DNA of 64,000 nt from Lachnospiraceae bacterium. Its GTDB lineage: Bacteria > Bacillota > Clostridia > Lachnospirales > Lachnospiraceae. Location: positions 1-64,000 of the forward strand of contig JAEELW010000036.1 in assembly GCA_016282915.1 (NCBI GenBank), in the 5' to 3' direction. The translations under genes were made by a program, and so were the position numbers. Position 1 is the stretch's first letter. Each line of letters starts with the position of its first letter. The notes under the pieces were generated by a model. The model saw only the letters and a list, made by a program, of their open reading frames with translations. It had not been told where the DNA came from and searched no databases. Positions 29,795-39,546 of the stretch are shown here, one piece after another.

Positions 29795-30889
29795 ATGAGC
29801 AAGGTAAAAGATTTTATGAAGCGGAAAGACATCGAGATCTCACTGAAACGCTATGGGATCGACGCCCTGGGAGCTATGGCACAGGGACTTTTCTGTTCGC
29901 TTCTGATCGGAACGATCATCAATACGGTGGGGACCCAGTTTAATATTTCGTTCCTGAAGGCGCCGGTGGCTACCATTGCCGGCACAGAATATACGGTAGG
30001 AGGTCTGGCATCCGCGATGAGCGGTCCGGCAATGGCCGTTGCCATAGGATACGCTTTGAAATGTCCGCCGCTGGTCCTTTTTTCGCTGGTCTCGGTGGGG
30101 TTTGCATCGAATGCCCTGGGAGGGACCGGAGGGCCGCTGGCGGTTCTCTTTGTAGCGATCCTTTCCGCCGAGCTTGGTAAGGTGGTGTCGAAGGAGACCA
30201 AGATCGATATCCTGGTCACGCCTCTGGTCACCATCGGCAGCGGTATCTTTTTCTCCTGGCTCATAGCACCGCTTCTGGGAGAGGCGGCGGATACGCTGGG
30301 TGTGGCAATCAAGTGGGCAACGGTGCAGCAGCCGCTGGTCATGGGTGTCGTGGTTTCGGTGATCGTGGGCATGGCGCTCACACTGCCCATATCTTCGGCA
30401 GCAATCTGTGCAGCCCTTTCCCTGACGGGACTTGCGGGCGGTGCCGCAGTTGCCGGCTGCTGTGCACAGATGGTCGGCTTTGCCGTGATCTCTTTCAGGG
30501 ACAACCGCTTCGGCGGGCTGGTCTCACAGGGCATCGGCACTTCGATGCTGCAGATGGGAAATATCGTAAAGAATCCGCGGATCTGGATCGCGCCTACGCT
30601 GGCTTCCGCCATTACGGGGCCGCTGGCGACCTGTGTTTTCAAGCTGGAGATGAACGGCCCGGCCATATCTTCGGGTATGGGGACCTGCGGACTGGTGGGC
30701 CCGATCGGCGTATATACCGGCTGGAGTTCTGCCATTGATGCCGGAACGAAAACGGCGATCACTGCGTTTGACTGGGTGTCACTGCTCCTGATCAGCATTG
30801 TTCTTCCCGCCGTGCTGTCCCTCATTTTCCATCTGATCGTGAAAAAGCTCGGCTGGGTGAAGGACGGCGATATGAAGCTGGCCGCATAA
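29795..30889 (+). CDS. PTS transporter subunit IIC (PF13303-like)
   Basis: 364 aa polytopic; MSKVKDFMKRKDIEISLKRYGIDALGAMAQGLFCSLLIGTIINT. Confidence 0.85.
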   Translation: MSKVKDFMKRKDIEISLKRYGIDALGAMAQGLFCSLLIGTIINTVGTQFNISFLKAPVATIAGTEYTVGGLASAMSGPAMAVAIGYALKCPPLVLFSLVSVGFASNALGGTGGPLAVLFVAILSAELGKVVSKETKIDILVTPLVTIGSGIFFSWLIAPLLGEAADTLGVAIKWATVQQPLVMGVVVSVIVGMALTLPISSAAICAALSLTGLAGGAAVAGCCAQMVGFAVISFRDNRFGGLVSQGIGTSMLQMGNIVKNPRIWIAPTLASAITGPLATCVFKLEMNGPAISSGMGTCGLVGPIGVYTGWSSAIDAGTKTAITAFDWVSLLLISIVLPAVLSLIFHLIVKKLGWVKDGDMKLAA

Positions 30890-30996
30890 GCTGTCCTGTC
30901 CGGAAGTGCTGTGAGTGTATGCCGCGTTACTATTTTTGATAACAGATCCTGAGAGCATTTTATGTTACGGTGAGAAGAACGGGATAAGCGGAGAAG

Positions 30997-32883
30997 ATGT
31001 TAAATATTGAACTACAATCCTGCAGCCTGATCATGCTCCTGATCCTCCTCCTGATCTTTATCAGGGAGAAGGGTCTGGATTCTGTCAGCCGTCAGCGCTA
31101 CGAAAGGGCGCTGCTGTCCTGCATATTCTGTCTTACCATGGACATTTTGTCCGTTTATCTGATCTATGATGCTGTCTTTGAGGGCGGTTATGTGTTCTTT
31201 GCCCGTATCGTCTGCAAGTTTTATGTACTTCTGCTCATGTATCAGGCCTATCAGGGCTTTGTTTATGCCCTGGGGGATTATTTTACCGGAAAACGCCATC
31301 GGAAGCTGCGGCTGGTCTTCCGGATCTGGATCGTTGCCGGGCTGATCGCCGTCGTCATACTGCCGACGGATTTCTATATGGAAGGCATGGATGTATATTC
31401 CTATGGCCTGTCCAATTATGCGGCCTATTTTGTGGTCGGAGCCCTGATCATCACCTGTATTGTTATGACTGTTGCACATGTGGGTGTCACATCGGAAAGG
31501 CGCCGCTGGGCCATCCTTTTGTGGCAGGGCGGCTGGCTTGTGGCAGCCATCGTCCAGTTCATCTGTCCCACGCTGCTGATCTCCGGCTTTGCGGCCGCGA
31601 TGGGTATGGTACTGATCCATGCCGAGCTCGAGAATCCGAATGAAGGGATCGACCGCACAACGGGACAGTTCAGCGCCAATGCTCTGATCAGCTATGTCAC
31701 GGACCGTTATCTGCATGGTATGAGTTTTGCTTCCATGCATGTACGTCTGCGTTTCCTGAGCCGGAATGTGGATCTGGAGACTGTCCAGACCGTACTCCTG
31801 CGCTGTGCCAATTTCCTGGCCCAGTCTTCGGCGGTGAAGGTGTTTCGTATGACCGATGATACCTTTGTCGTTCTTATGAAGAATGCGGATGAACTGGAAA
31901 ATGAGTACCGGCGTATCTCGGACGGTATTGAAGCGGCTGTGGGACTGCCGCTGGAGTACAGCTTTATACGCATGCCGGACAGTGATATCGTGAATTCCGC
32001 AGAGGAGTATTTCCGCCTTCATCATTATTACGATAATCTGTTTACCGGAAGGATCTCGGAAGTGGTGGATAAAGCTGCGGTGGAGAGACTCAGACGCTAC
32101 GACCGTGTTCAGGAACTGGTCCGCAGTGCTCTGGATGACGGCAGGGTGGAAGTATATTTCCAGCCTTTCTACGAAGTGGCTACGAAGAGTTACACCTCCG
32201 CCGAGGCTCTGGTCCGTATCAATGACCGGGACGGAACCGTCATCAGCCCCGGTGAGTTCATAAGCATCGCCGAGGAAAACGGTCTGATCGTGCCGCTGGG
32301 GATCGAGATCTTCCGGCAGGTCTGTGAATTCCTTTCGGATGGCCGCGCAGCGGAAGCGGGACTGAAATCCGTTGAAGTGAACATTTCCGTGGCACAGTTT
32401 GACCGGGAGAATCCCGCAGAGTTTGTGATGAGGCTTCTGGATATCTATCATCTGGAACCGGGGCTGATCAATCTTGAGATCACGGAGACGGCCTCCAGTA
32501 TGGCCAGACAGCTTCTGATCAGCAATATGGAACGCTTGAGAGAAGTCGGCGTGAGTTTTTCACTGGATGATTTCGGTACGGGACGTTCCAATCTGGATTA
32601 CTTTGTGGAGATGCCCGTGGAAAGGGTGAAATTCGATTATTCGCTGACGCAGCAGTATCTGGATAATGACCGGGCCCACTGCGTGATCGAGAGTGTGGTG
32701 GAGATGGTGCATCACATGGGCCTGACGGTAGTATCGGAAGGCGTGGAGACAAAGGAACAGCTGGATGCCATGTGCGGTCTGGGCGTGGAGTTCATCCAGG
32801 GCTTTTATTTCTCGAAGCCGCTGAAGAGAGAGGAATTCATAACTTTCCTGAGAGAAAAGAACGGGAAGGGGAATGCGGGATAA
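30997..32883 (+). CDS. Membrane EAL-domain protein with degenerate GGDEF-like domain
   Basis: 628 aa; N-terminal TM bundle; FRMTDDTFVVLMK in place of GGDEF; EALVRI, EITETASS, DDFGTGRSNLDYF EAL motifs. Confidence 0.88.
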   Translation: MLNIELQSCSLIMLLILLLIFIREKGLDSVSRQRYERALLSCIFCLTMDILSVYLIYDAVFEGGYVFFARIVCKFYVLLLMYQAYQGFVYALGDYFTGKRHRKLRLVFRIWIVAGLIAVVILPTDFYMEGMDVYSYGLSNYAAYFVVGALIITCIVMTVAHVGVTSERRRWAILLWQGGWLVAAIVQFICPTLLISGFAAAMGMVLIHAELENPNEGIDRTTGQFSANALISYVTDRYLHGMSFASMHVRLRFLSRNVDLETVQTVLLRCANFLAQSSAVKVFRMTDDTFVVLMKNADELENEYRRISDGIEAAVGLPLEYSFIRMPDSDIVNSAEEYFRLHHYYDNLFTGRISEVVDKAAVERLRRYDRVQELVRSALDDGRVEVYFQPFYEVATKSYTSAEALVRINDRDGTVISPGEFISIAEENGLIVPLGIEIFRQVCEFLSDGRAAEAGLKSVEVNISVAQFDRENPAEFVMRLLDIYHLEPGLINLEITETASSMARQLLISNMERLREVGVSFSLDDFGTGRSNLDYFVEMPVERVKFDYSLTQQYLDNDRAHCVIESVVEMVHHMGLTVVSEGVETKEQLDAMCGLGVEFIQGFYFSKPLKREEFITFLREKNGKGNAG

Positions 32884-34040
32884 TGGAACGTTTTACGATC
32901 ATCGCGCCCTGCCATTTCGGGCTGGAAGCGGTGCTGAAAAGGGAGATCACGGATCTGGGCTACGATGTGACGGCCGTTGAGGACGGCCGTGTGAGTTTTC
33001 TGGGCGATGCCGAGGCCATCTGCCGTGTCAATATCCATTCCAGGACGGCGGAGCGCCTTCTGATCAGCCTGGGCAGCTTTCATGCGGAAAGCTTTGAGGA
33101 CCTGTTCCAGGGAACAAAGGCTTTGCCGCTGGAGCATTATATCCCGAGGGACGGTCGTTTCTGGGTGGCCAAGGCCGCCAGCGTAAAGAGCGCGCTGTTC
33201 TCGCCCTCGGATATCCAGTCGGTCATGAAAAAAGCAATGGTGGAGCGTATGAAGGAGCACTACGGGATCTCTTATTTTCCCGAGACCGGTGCAGCGTTTC
33301 CGATGCGCGTATTTATCAAGAAGGATACGGTGACCCTCGGGCTGGATACCAGCGGGGACTCGCTGCATAAGCGCGGTTACCGGCTGCTTGCATCCAAGGC
33401 ACCGCTTGCGGAAAATCTTGCGGCGGCTCTGATCATGCTCACGCCCTGGCACAGCGACCGCATCCTTGTGGATCCTTTCTGCGGAAGCGGGACGATACCC
33501 ATTGAAGCCGCGATGATGGCAGCGCACATCGCACCCGGTGCAAGGCGCAGCTTTACGGCCATGCAATGGGAACATCTGGTGCCGCCTTCCTGCTGGAAAG
33601 ACGCAAAAGAAGAGGCGCTGGAGGAGGAAACACCGGAGGTGGAAACGGATATCCAGGGCTATGATCTGGATCCTGCCATGGTGCGTATCGCCAGGGATAA
33701 CGCGAAGCGCGTCGGAGTAGAGCGGCTCATTCATTTCCAGGCCAGGGATGTGGCGCAGCTTTCCCATCCGAAGCGTTACGGCTTTGTCATCACGAACCCG
33801 CCATATGGTGAACGTCTTGAGGAAAAAGAGGCTTTGCCGGTGCTTTATTCGACCATAGGAGAGCGTTTCCGCAGTCTGCAGGACTGGTCCATGTTTCTGA
33901 TCACTTCCTACGAACAGGCGGAACGTGACCTTGGAAGGAAAGCGGATAAACGGCGCAAGATCTATAACGGAATGCTCAAAACTTCCTTCCTTCAGTATAT
34001 GGGAGCAAAGCCGCCGCGGAGAGAGAATAATGAACGATGA
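32883..34040 (+). CDS. THUMP-domain class I SAM-dependent rRNA methyltransferase (RlmL/YpsC family)
   Basis: MERFTIIAPCHFGLEAVLKREI, VDPFCGSGTIPIEAAMMA, VITNPPYGERL. Confidence 0.92.
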   Translation: MERFTIIAPCHFGLEAVLKREITDLGYDVTAVEDGRVSFLGDAEAICRVNIHSRTAERLLISLGSFHAESFEDLFQGTKALPLEHYIPRDGRFWVAKAASVKSALFSPSDIQSVMKKAMVERMKEHYGISYFPETGAAFPMRVFIKKDTVTLGLDTSGDSLHKRGYRLLASKAPLAENLAAALIMLTPWHSDRILVDPFCGSGTIPIEAAMMAAHIAPGARRSFTAMQWEHLVPPSCWKDAKEEALEEETPEVETDIQGYDLDPAMVRIARDNAKRVGVERLIHFQARDVAQLSHPKRYGFVITNPPYGERLEEKEALPVLYSTIGERFRSLQDWSMFLITSYEQAERDLGRKADKRRKIYNGMLKTSFLQYMGAKPPRRENNER

Positions 34041-35028
34041 AAAGGAGCGGAAGCGGCTTCCGGCTGAAATAAAGGAGTTTCTGTTCATGTCGTTCCTGAT
34101 GGCGGGGCTTTGTGCGGCAGCCTTTGTGCTGCTCCTCCGGGATCCTGCGGAGGGAGAAGTTTTCCTGGAAAAACAGCCGCTGAAGGAGCAGGAGGCGGAA
34201 GAGGAAAAGACGGAGCTGAAGCTGTTATTAGAGCCCGGAAACGAGCCCTCGACCATACTTCTGCCATGGTCTGCCGCCGGGAAAGTCAGCTGCGACACTG
34301 CGGCGCGCAGGCTCGTTGTAAGCCTGCAGGGGGCAGAGGAGGAAGAACTGCCCCGGATCACTGCCGATCCGGAGCTTTTTGTTTCGGCCTCGCTTTACCG
34401 CAGCCCGGAGGAAAGCCTGTATGTTTTTGAGCTGCGCGACATGTGTGTTGCCAGCAGTGAGACCGTGACGGAAGGTTTAAAGATCCGCATGGTGCCGGTC
34501 ACGGAACTGGATCCCCACTGCTTCGTGCTGATCCTGGAATGCGGGAGCGATGCCGTAGCCGGGGAGCTTGCGCGGCGTGCGGATGAAAAGCTCGCGGAAA
34601 CAGGAGAGAATATCGTACTTCTCCGGCTGGGGGCGGAGAATGCAGCGCGGACGGCAGAGGAACGCAAAGCGCTGATCCAAAGCTGCGGCGCGGATGCCCT
34701 TATCCGGCTGGAGATGGCGGAAAAAAGCGTGAGAGGATCCGTGACACAGGCCTTTTGCAATACGCAGTATTATATCCCGGGCCTGGACAGCGTCGTGCTG
34801 GCGGATCTCTGTGAGAGCGGGGTGCTGGCGGAGATCGGCGGGCCGGCCGGAAATATAGCGGAACTGGCGGAAGACGATCCGCTGCGGGAACTGAAGCTTC
34901 CGGTCTGTGTGCTGCGGATTGGGAGAAGTGCCGCCGATGCGGAAAACGATGTGAAAAAGCAGAACGATTATCTGGAGAGGGCAGCGGCGGGACTTGCGGA
35001 TGCGATACGAAGAGCGGCAAGATATTGA
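34030..35028 (+). CDS. Membrane-anchored amidase_3-like protein, zinc ligands apparently lost
   Basis: ATG 34030 overlaps rlmL-like stop; TM segment; SCGADALIRLEMAEKS resembles amidase_3 ADLFVSIHAN; no DPGHGG-type motif found. Confidence 0.5.
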   Translation: MNDEKERKRLPAEIKEFLFMSFLMAGLCAAAFVLLLRDPAEGEVFLEKQPLKEQEAEEEKTELKLLLEPGNEPSTILLPWSAAGKVSCDTAARRLVVSLQGAEEEELPRITADPELFVSASLYRSPEESLYVFELRDMCVASSETVTEGLKIRMVPVTELDPHCFVLILECGSDAVAGELARRADEKLAETGENIVLLRLGAENAARTAEERKALIQSCGADALIRLEMAEKSVRGSVTQAFCNTQYYIPGLDSVVLADLCESGVLAEIGGPAGNIAELAEDDPLRELKLPVCVLRIGRSAADAENDVKKQNDYLERAAAGLADAIRRAARY

Positions 35029-35079
35029 AAACGTAGGAGAGACGAAGTAAAGCGGAGTTTGCGGAGGAGGAGTGATATC

Positions 35080-37461
35080 ATGGCAGACAGACCCAGGGGC
35101 AGAGAGAAAAATGTAAGCGGCAGCGGTGCCGGTGTACACCGCAGGGGCAGCGGCACGGGCGGCGGCCCCGTAGGCGGCGGGCATGGAGGATTTCCCGGCG
35201 GCGGAAGCGGTGGCGGTGGCTCCCACCGCAGCGGAGGAAGCGGCGGCAGCGGCGGCGGTGGTATGATCGGCATCATCATAGCAGTGGTGGTATTGCTTCT
35301 GGGCGGCGGCGGTCTGAGCGGTCTTTTCGGCAGTTTCGGCGGCGGCGACGACGGCATCTCGGACGATGGAGGGAGCATTCAGAGCAGCCAGGGCAGTTCC
35401 CAGGGAAGTTCACAGGGCAGTTCACTGGGGGGCGGCTTTGGCGGTCTTTCCGCGGCGCTTCTGGGAGGTTCTTCTTCCGGCTGGAGCGGATCATCCAACA
35501 GCGGCACGCTGAACCGTGATGTGGCGCCCGAAGCACGTATGAAATATACGGATATCCTCGGCGGCGGCAAGGATACCATCACGATGATGGTCTATATGTG
35601 CGGTACCGACCTGGAATCCAAATACGGCATGGGTACCAATGACCTGCGGGAGATGATGGCGGCGAGCCTTTCCGACAAGATCAACCTGATCGTCTATACC
35701 GGCGGCTGCAAGAGCTGGAAGACCAACGGTATTTCCAATAATACCCATCAGATCTGGCAGATCAAAGGCGGACGTATGTCGAAGCTGAAGGATAACGCCG
35801 GCAGCGGGGCTATGACGGAGCCCTCCAACTTAAGCAGCTTTATCCGTTACTGTACGCAGAATTTCCCGGCCAACCGCAATATGCTGATCTTCTGGGATCA
35901 CGGCGGCGGTTCCCTTTCGGGTTTCGGTTATGATGAGCTTTATTCCCGCAGCGGATCCATGTCCCTTTCGGGCATCAATACGGCACTGAAGGATGCGGGG
36001 ATCAAATATGACTTCGTGGGCTTTGACGCCTGCCTGATGGCAACGGTGGAAACGGACCTCTGCATCGCCAATTATGCGGATTACCTCATCGCATCGGAGG
36101 AAACGGAACCCGGTGTGGGCTGGTACTATACGGACTGGCTGAACGCACTGTCGAAAAATACTTCCATGCCGACCATCGAACTGGGGCAGATGATCGCCGA
36201 TGATTTCGTACGGGAATGCGAGCGGAGCTGCCGTGGCCAGAAGACGACCCTTTCGGTGGTGGACCTTGCGGAGCTTTCCCAGACCATCCCCGACGATTTC
36301 AAGGCCTTTTCCACGAGCACCGCAGAGCTGATCCGTGCGGATCAGTACATGCAGGTATCGGATGCCCGCAGCTCCAGCCGCGAATTTGCACAGTCTTCCG
36401 CCATCGATCAGATCGACCTGGTCCATTTCGCAAAGAACCTCGGGACCAAAGAGGCAGAGGCCCTGGCGGATACGCTTTTGAGCGCAGTCAAATATAACCG
36501 TACATCTTCAAATATGACGAATGCATACGGTATCTCGGTTTATTTTCCGTACCGCAAGAATTCCAAGGTGAACACAGCGACAAACCTCTACCAGCAGATC
36601 GGTCTGGATTCGGAATATTCCGAATGCATCCGTGCCTTTTCCGGCCTGCAGTCGGCGGGACAGGCAGCCGGTGGCGGACAGGATTCCTCTCCTTTCTCCA
36701 TGCTGAGCGGTCTTGGCGGCGATTCGATGCCGAGCCTGGACAGTATCTTAAACCTCATCTCGGGCATGGGCGGCGGAAGAGGCCTGAGCGAAGAGGAGAT
36801 GGCAGATTATATTTCCCGGAATCAGCTGGATCCCTCGCTTCTGACATGGAAGAAGGAAGGCTCGGACTATTGCATTCATCTTCCCGAGGAGCAGTGGAAG
36901 CTCGTGCATTCCGCGGATCTGTGCCTTTTTGTAGACGACGGCAGCGGCTATGTGGATATGGGCCGCGACAATCTTTTCTCGATCAGCGATCAGGGGGATC
37001 TGGTGGCGGATGTGGACGGCAGCTGGCTTTCCATCGGCCGTCAGCCCGTAGCCTATTACCATCTGGATACCGTGGAGGACGGAGACAGCTATACGATCAG
37101 CGGCCGCGTTCCCTGCATGGTGAACGGGGAGCGCATGAACCTGATCCTGCTCTTTACGGATGCGCAGCCGGCCGGCTATATCGCGGGATACACGCCCGAT
37201 TATGATGAGAGCGTGACCGAGACCATCGCCCGGGGGCTTATTGAACTGAAGGACGGCGATAAGGTGGATTTCCTCTGCGACTATTACAGCTACGGAGGAG
37301 CTTACCAGGACAGCTATATGCTGGGCGAACAGTGGGTGGTGAGCGGAACGCCGCAGATCAGCAATACCTATGTGGATGCCGGCTATATCGCCGCATACCG
37401 CTTTACGGACATCTATAATAACAGCTACTGGTCGGAGCAGCTTCCGGGAGGAGGAAAATGA
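35080..37461 (+). CDS. Clostripain-related (C11) cysteine peptidase with Gly/Ser-rich N-terminus
   Basis: MLIFWDHGGGSLSGFGYDE (His) and YDFVGFDACLMATVE (Cys); TM MIGIIIAVVVLLLGGG; start 35080. Confidence 0.9.
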   Translation: MADRPRGREKNVSGSGAGVHRRGSGTGGGPVGGGHGGFPGGGSGGGGSHRSGGSGGSGGGGMIGIIIAVVVLLLGGGGLSGLFGSFGGGDDGISDDGGSIQSSQGSSQGSSQGSSLGGGFGGLSAALLGGSSSGWSGSSNSGTLNRDVAPEARMKYTDILGGGKDTITMMVYMCGTDLESKYGMGTNDLREMMAASLSDKINLIVYTGGCKSWKTNGISNNTHQIWQIKGGRMSKLKDNAGSGAMTEPSNLSSFIRYCTQNFPANRNMLIFWDHGGGSLSGFGYDELYSRSGSMSLSGINTALKDAGIKYDFVGFDACLMATVETDLCIANYADYLIASEETEPGVGWYYTDWLNALSKNTSMPTIELGQMIADDFVRECERSCRGQKTTLSVVDLAELSQTIPDDFKAFSTSTAELIRADQYMQVSDARSSSREFAQSSAIDQIDLVHFAKNLGTKEAEALADTLLSAVKYNRTSSNMTNAYGISVYFPYRKNSKVNTATNLYQQIGLDSEYSECIRAFSGLQSAGQAAGGGQDSSPFSMLSGLGGDSMPSLDSILNLISGMGGGRGLSEEEMADYISRNQLDPSLLTWKKEGSDYCIHLPEEQWKLVHSADLCLFVDDGSGYVDMGRDNLFSISDQGDLVADVDGSWLSIGRQPVAYYHLDTVEDGDSYTISGRVPCMVNGERMNLILLFTDAQPAGYIAGYTPDYDESVTETIARGLIELKDGDKVDFLCDYYSYGGAYQDSYMLGEQWVVSGTPQISNTYVDAGYIAAYRFTDIYNNSYWSEQLPGGGK

Positions 37462-38090
37462 GGACCATTGTATTTGCTACATCCAATGAAGACAAGCTGA
37501 AGGAGATACGCGAGATCCTTCCGGAGGCGGAGCTTCTCACCATGGGAGGCATCGGTTTTCATGAGGAGATCGAGGAGAACGGGCAGAGTTTTGAGGATAA
37601 CGCGCTGATCAAGGCAAGGGCCGTGGCGGATTATATCCGCAAGGCGCGGCCGGATCTTTCGGACGCGCTGGTGCTTGCGGACGATTCGGGACTGGAGATC
37701 GATGCCATGGACGGGATGCCGGGAGTGCATTCCCACCGCTGGCTGGGAGAGCGCACTTACCGGGAGGCGATGGAGGACATCATCGCAAAGCTGGACGGAC
37801 TGCCCGATGAAAAGCGGGGCACACGTTTTGTATGTGCTATCGCTGCAGTGCTGCCGCGTACGGAAGATGCGGAGGAAGGCAGGGAACTGGTATTGCGCCG
37901 GACCGTGGAAGGCATCGTTGCCCGCAGTATCCGCGGAGAGGGCGGTTTCGGCTACGATCCCTTCTTTTACGTGCCGGAATATGGCTGCACCACGGCAGAG
38001 ATGAGCAGAGAGCAGAAAAATGCCATCAGCCACCGCGGAAAAGCCCTGCGGGCCATGCGGGAGGAACTGCTCCGGGAGGGTCTGCTTTGA
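37458..38090 (+). CDS. rdgB: XTP/dITP diphosphatase (RdgB/HAM1)
   Basis: 210 aa; VFATSNEDKLKEIREIL, DDSGLEIDAMDGMPGVHSHRW, GEGGFGYDPFFYVPEYG. Confidence 0.96.
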   Translation: MRTIVFATSNEDKLKEIREILPEAELLTMGGIGFHEEIEENGQSFEDNALIKARAVADYIRKARPDLSDALVLADDSGLEIDAMDGMPGVHSHRWLGERTYREAMEDIIAKLDGLPDEKRGTRFVCAIAAVLPRTEDAEEGRELVLRRTVEGIVARSIRGEGGFGYDPFFYVPEYGCTTAEMSREQKNAISHRGKALRAMREELLREGLL

Positions 38091-38566
38091 AGATCCTGGT
38101 GATCAGCGATACCCACGGACATATCGAGGCTCTGTCGGATGTGCTCGACATCGAGGGACAGCCGGATGCCGTGATCCATTGCGGGGATATCTGCGGGGAT
38201 GAAGAACGGCTTCAGAAACTGGCGGGATGCCCCTGTTATATGGTGGCGGGAAATATGGATTTTTCCTGGGGGCTTCCGAAGGCGGAGCTGGTGGAAGAGG
38301 AAGGCGTGACGATCTTTTTCTGTCACGGCCACCGGCTTGGAGTGAATTTCGATACGGAACTTTTAAAGGATGAGGCGCTGGCCTCCGGAGCGGATATCGC
38401 CCTGTACGGCCATACCCACGTGCCCGAGATCCATGAGGATGACGGACTGATCATCATGAATCCGGGATCATTGTGCTTTCCGAGACAGGCCGGACGTAAA
38501 AAGACTTACGGCACCATACTCCTGAAAAAGGGAGAGGCGCCGCGCTGCGAACTGCATGAATTATAA
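38087..38566 (+). CDS. YfcE/MJ0936 family metallophosphoesterase
   Basis: TTG start 38087 overlaps rdgB stop; KILVISDTHGHIEAL, IHCGDICGD, GNMD, GHTHVPEI. Confidence 0.9.
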   Translation: MKILVISDTHGHIEALSDVLDIEGQPDAVIHCGDICGDEERLQKLAGCPCYMVAGNMDFSWGLPKAELVEEEGVTIFFCHGHRLGVNFDTELLKDEALASGADIALYGHTHVPEIHEDDGLIIMNPGSLCFPRQAGRKKTYGTILLKKGEAPRCELHEL

Positions 38567-38567
38567 G

Positions 38568-38607
38568 CAGGCATGTCGCGGGTGATATGTCTGCGACATG
38601 CCTGCGC
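38568..38607 (+). terminator. Hairpin after yfcE-like gene
   Basis: GCAGGCATGTCGC gggtgatatgtct GCGACATGCCTGC, 13 bp perfect stem. Confidence 0.6.
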
Positions 38608-38623
38608 AGCAATTTCCCATACA

Positions 38624-38652
38624 GAAAAAAAGACGCTGAAGCTTCAGCGTCT
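38624..38652 (-). terminator. Intrinsic terminator overlapping NUDIX stop codon
   Basis: Perfect 22-bp palindrome AGACGCTGAAGCTTCAGCGTCT (38631-38652) followed on minus strand by a T-run. Confidence 0.85.
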
Positions 38653-39258
38653 CTCGCGCCTGGCCAGGAGCCAGGCCATTACGTGAACGGACTGTGCGAA
38701 CAGCCCGTTTTTTATCATTTCTTCGATCTCACCGGTGGGATGGAGCTCCACGCTCAGGAACTCGGTCTCGTCCAGAACCTGGCCGGTAACGTGCCGGCAG
38801 TCCCTTGCCAGAAAGATATGGGCGGTATTGTCGGCGATGGTGGCGTTGGAAGGGATGCTCAGAAGATGTTTCCAGTCCTCCGAAATGTAGCCGGTCTCTT
38901 CGGCAAGCTCACGCTTGGCCGCCTCCAGAGCGCCTTCCGCATCTTCATAACCGCGTCCGGCACGGTATTCGCGTCCGTCCGTCCGTTCGATGCCGCCGGC
39001 GGGAAATTCCACCGTGATGCGGCGTATCCCCTGACGGAACTGGCGTACGCAGATGTACTGCCCATGTTCGTCTACCGGTACAACCACCGCATAATCCCGG
39101 CGGCTGTAGCTGTAATAGGGTTCAAAAACAGAGCCGTCGGGCATACGGTAGACCGAGCGCCGGAAATCGATCCACTGGTCTTCCACGATATGCTCGCGGC
39201 TCACTTCCTCCCATTCCAGGGAGGCGTTGATCTCTGCCTCGCTTTTCTTTTCCGCCAT
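38644..39258 (-). CDS. NUDIX hydrolase (ADP-ribose pyrophosphatase-like)
   Basis: Nudix box GYEDAEGALEAAKRELAEETGYI; ATG 39258 preceded in frame by GTG 39261. Confidence 0.92.
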   Translation of the reverse strand: MAEKKSEAEINASLEWEEVSREHIVEDQWIDFRRSVYRMPDGSVFEPYYSYSRRDYAVVVPVDEHGQYICVRQFRQGIRRITVEFPAGGIERTDGREYRAGRGYEDAEGALEAAKRELAEETGYISEDWKHLLSIPSNATIADNTAHIFLARDCRHVTGQVLDETEFLSVELHPTGEIEEMIKNGLFAQSVHVMAWLLARRERR

Positions 39259-39261
39259 CAC

Positions 39262-39480
39262 TCAGAAAAGATTCTTTACGGCATTGACGGCACCGCTGAT
39301 CTTGTCGCTGGCCAGCGCACCCTTGACGCCGCTGACGATCTGGTCTTCCACGCCGTCGGGGATATCCACGCCGATGATACCTTCCACGGTCTTGACGGGA
39401 TCTTTCTGGAAGGATTCCAGGAGCTTGGGGTCACTCTTTACTTTGGTAACGATCTCATTGATCTTTGCTTTGATGTCCAT
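39262..39480 (-). CDS. 72-aa protein resembling NHLP-type RiPP leader peptides
   Basis: Strong AGGAGG RBS; MDIKAKINEIVTKVKSDPKLLESFQKDPVKTVEGIIGVDIPDGVEDQIVSGVKGALASDKISGAVNAVKNLF. Confidence 0.75.
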   Translation of the reverse strand: MDIKAKINEIVTKVKSDPKLLESFQKDPVKTVEGIIGVDIPDGVEDQIVSGVKGALASDKISGAVNAVKNLF

Positions 39481-39546
39481 AATGTACCTCCTGCGTTTTT
39501 TGGTCTGTAATGATCCGCCATCCCGGCAGATCATCCGTATAAAATT

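Noticed and set aside
35149-35440. Gly-codon-rich repetitive DNA considered as a CRISPR or minisatellite array
   Set aside because: No unit-spacer periodicity; it is low-complexity coding sequence of the C11 protease
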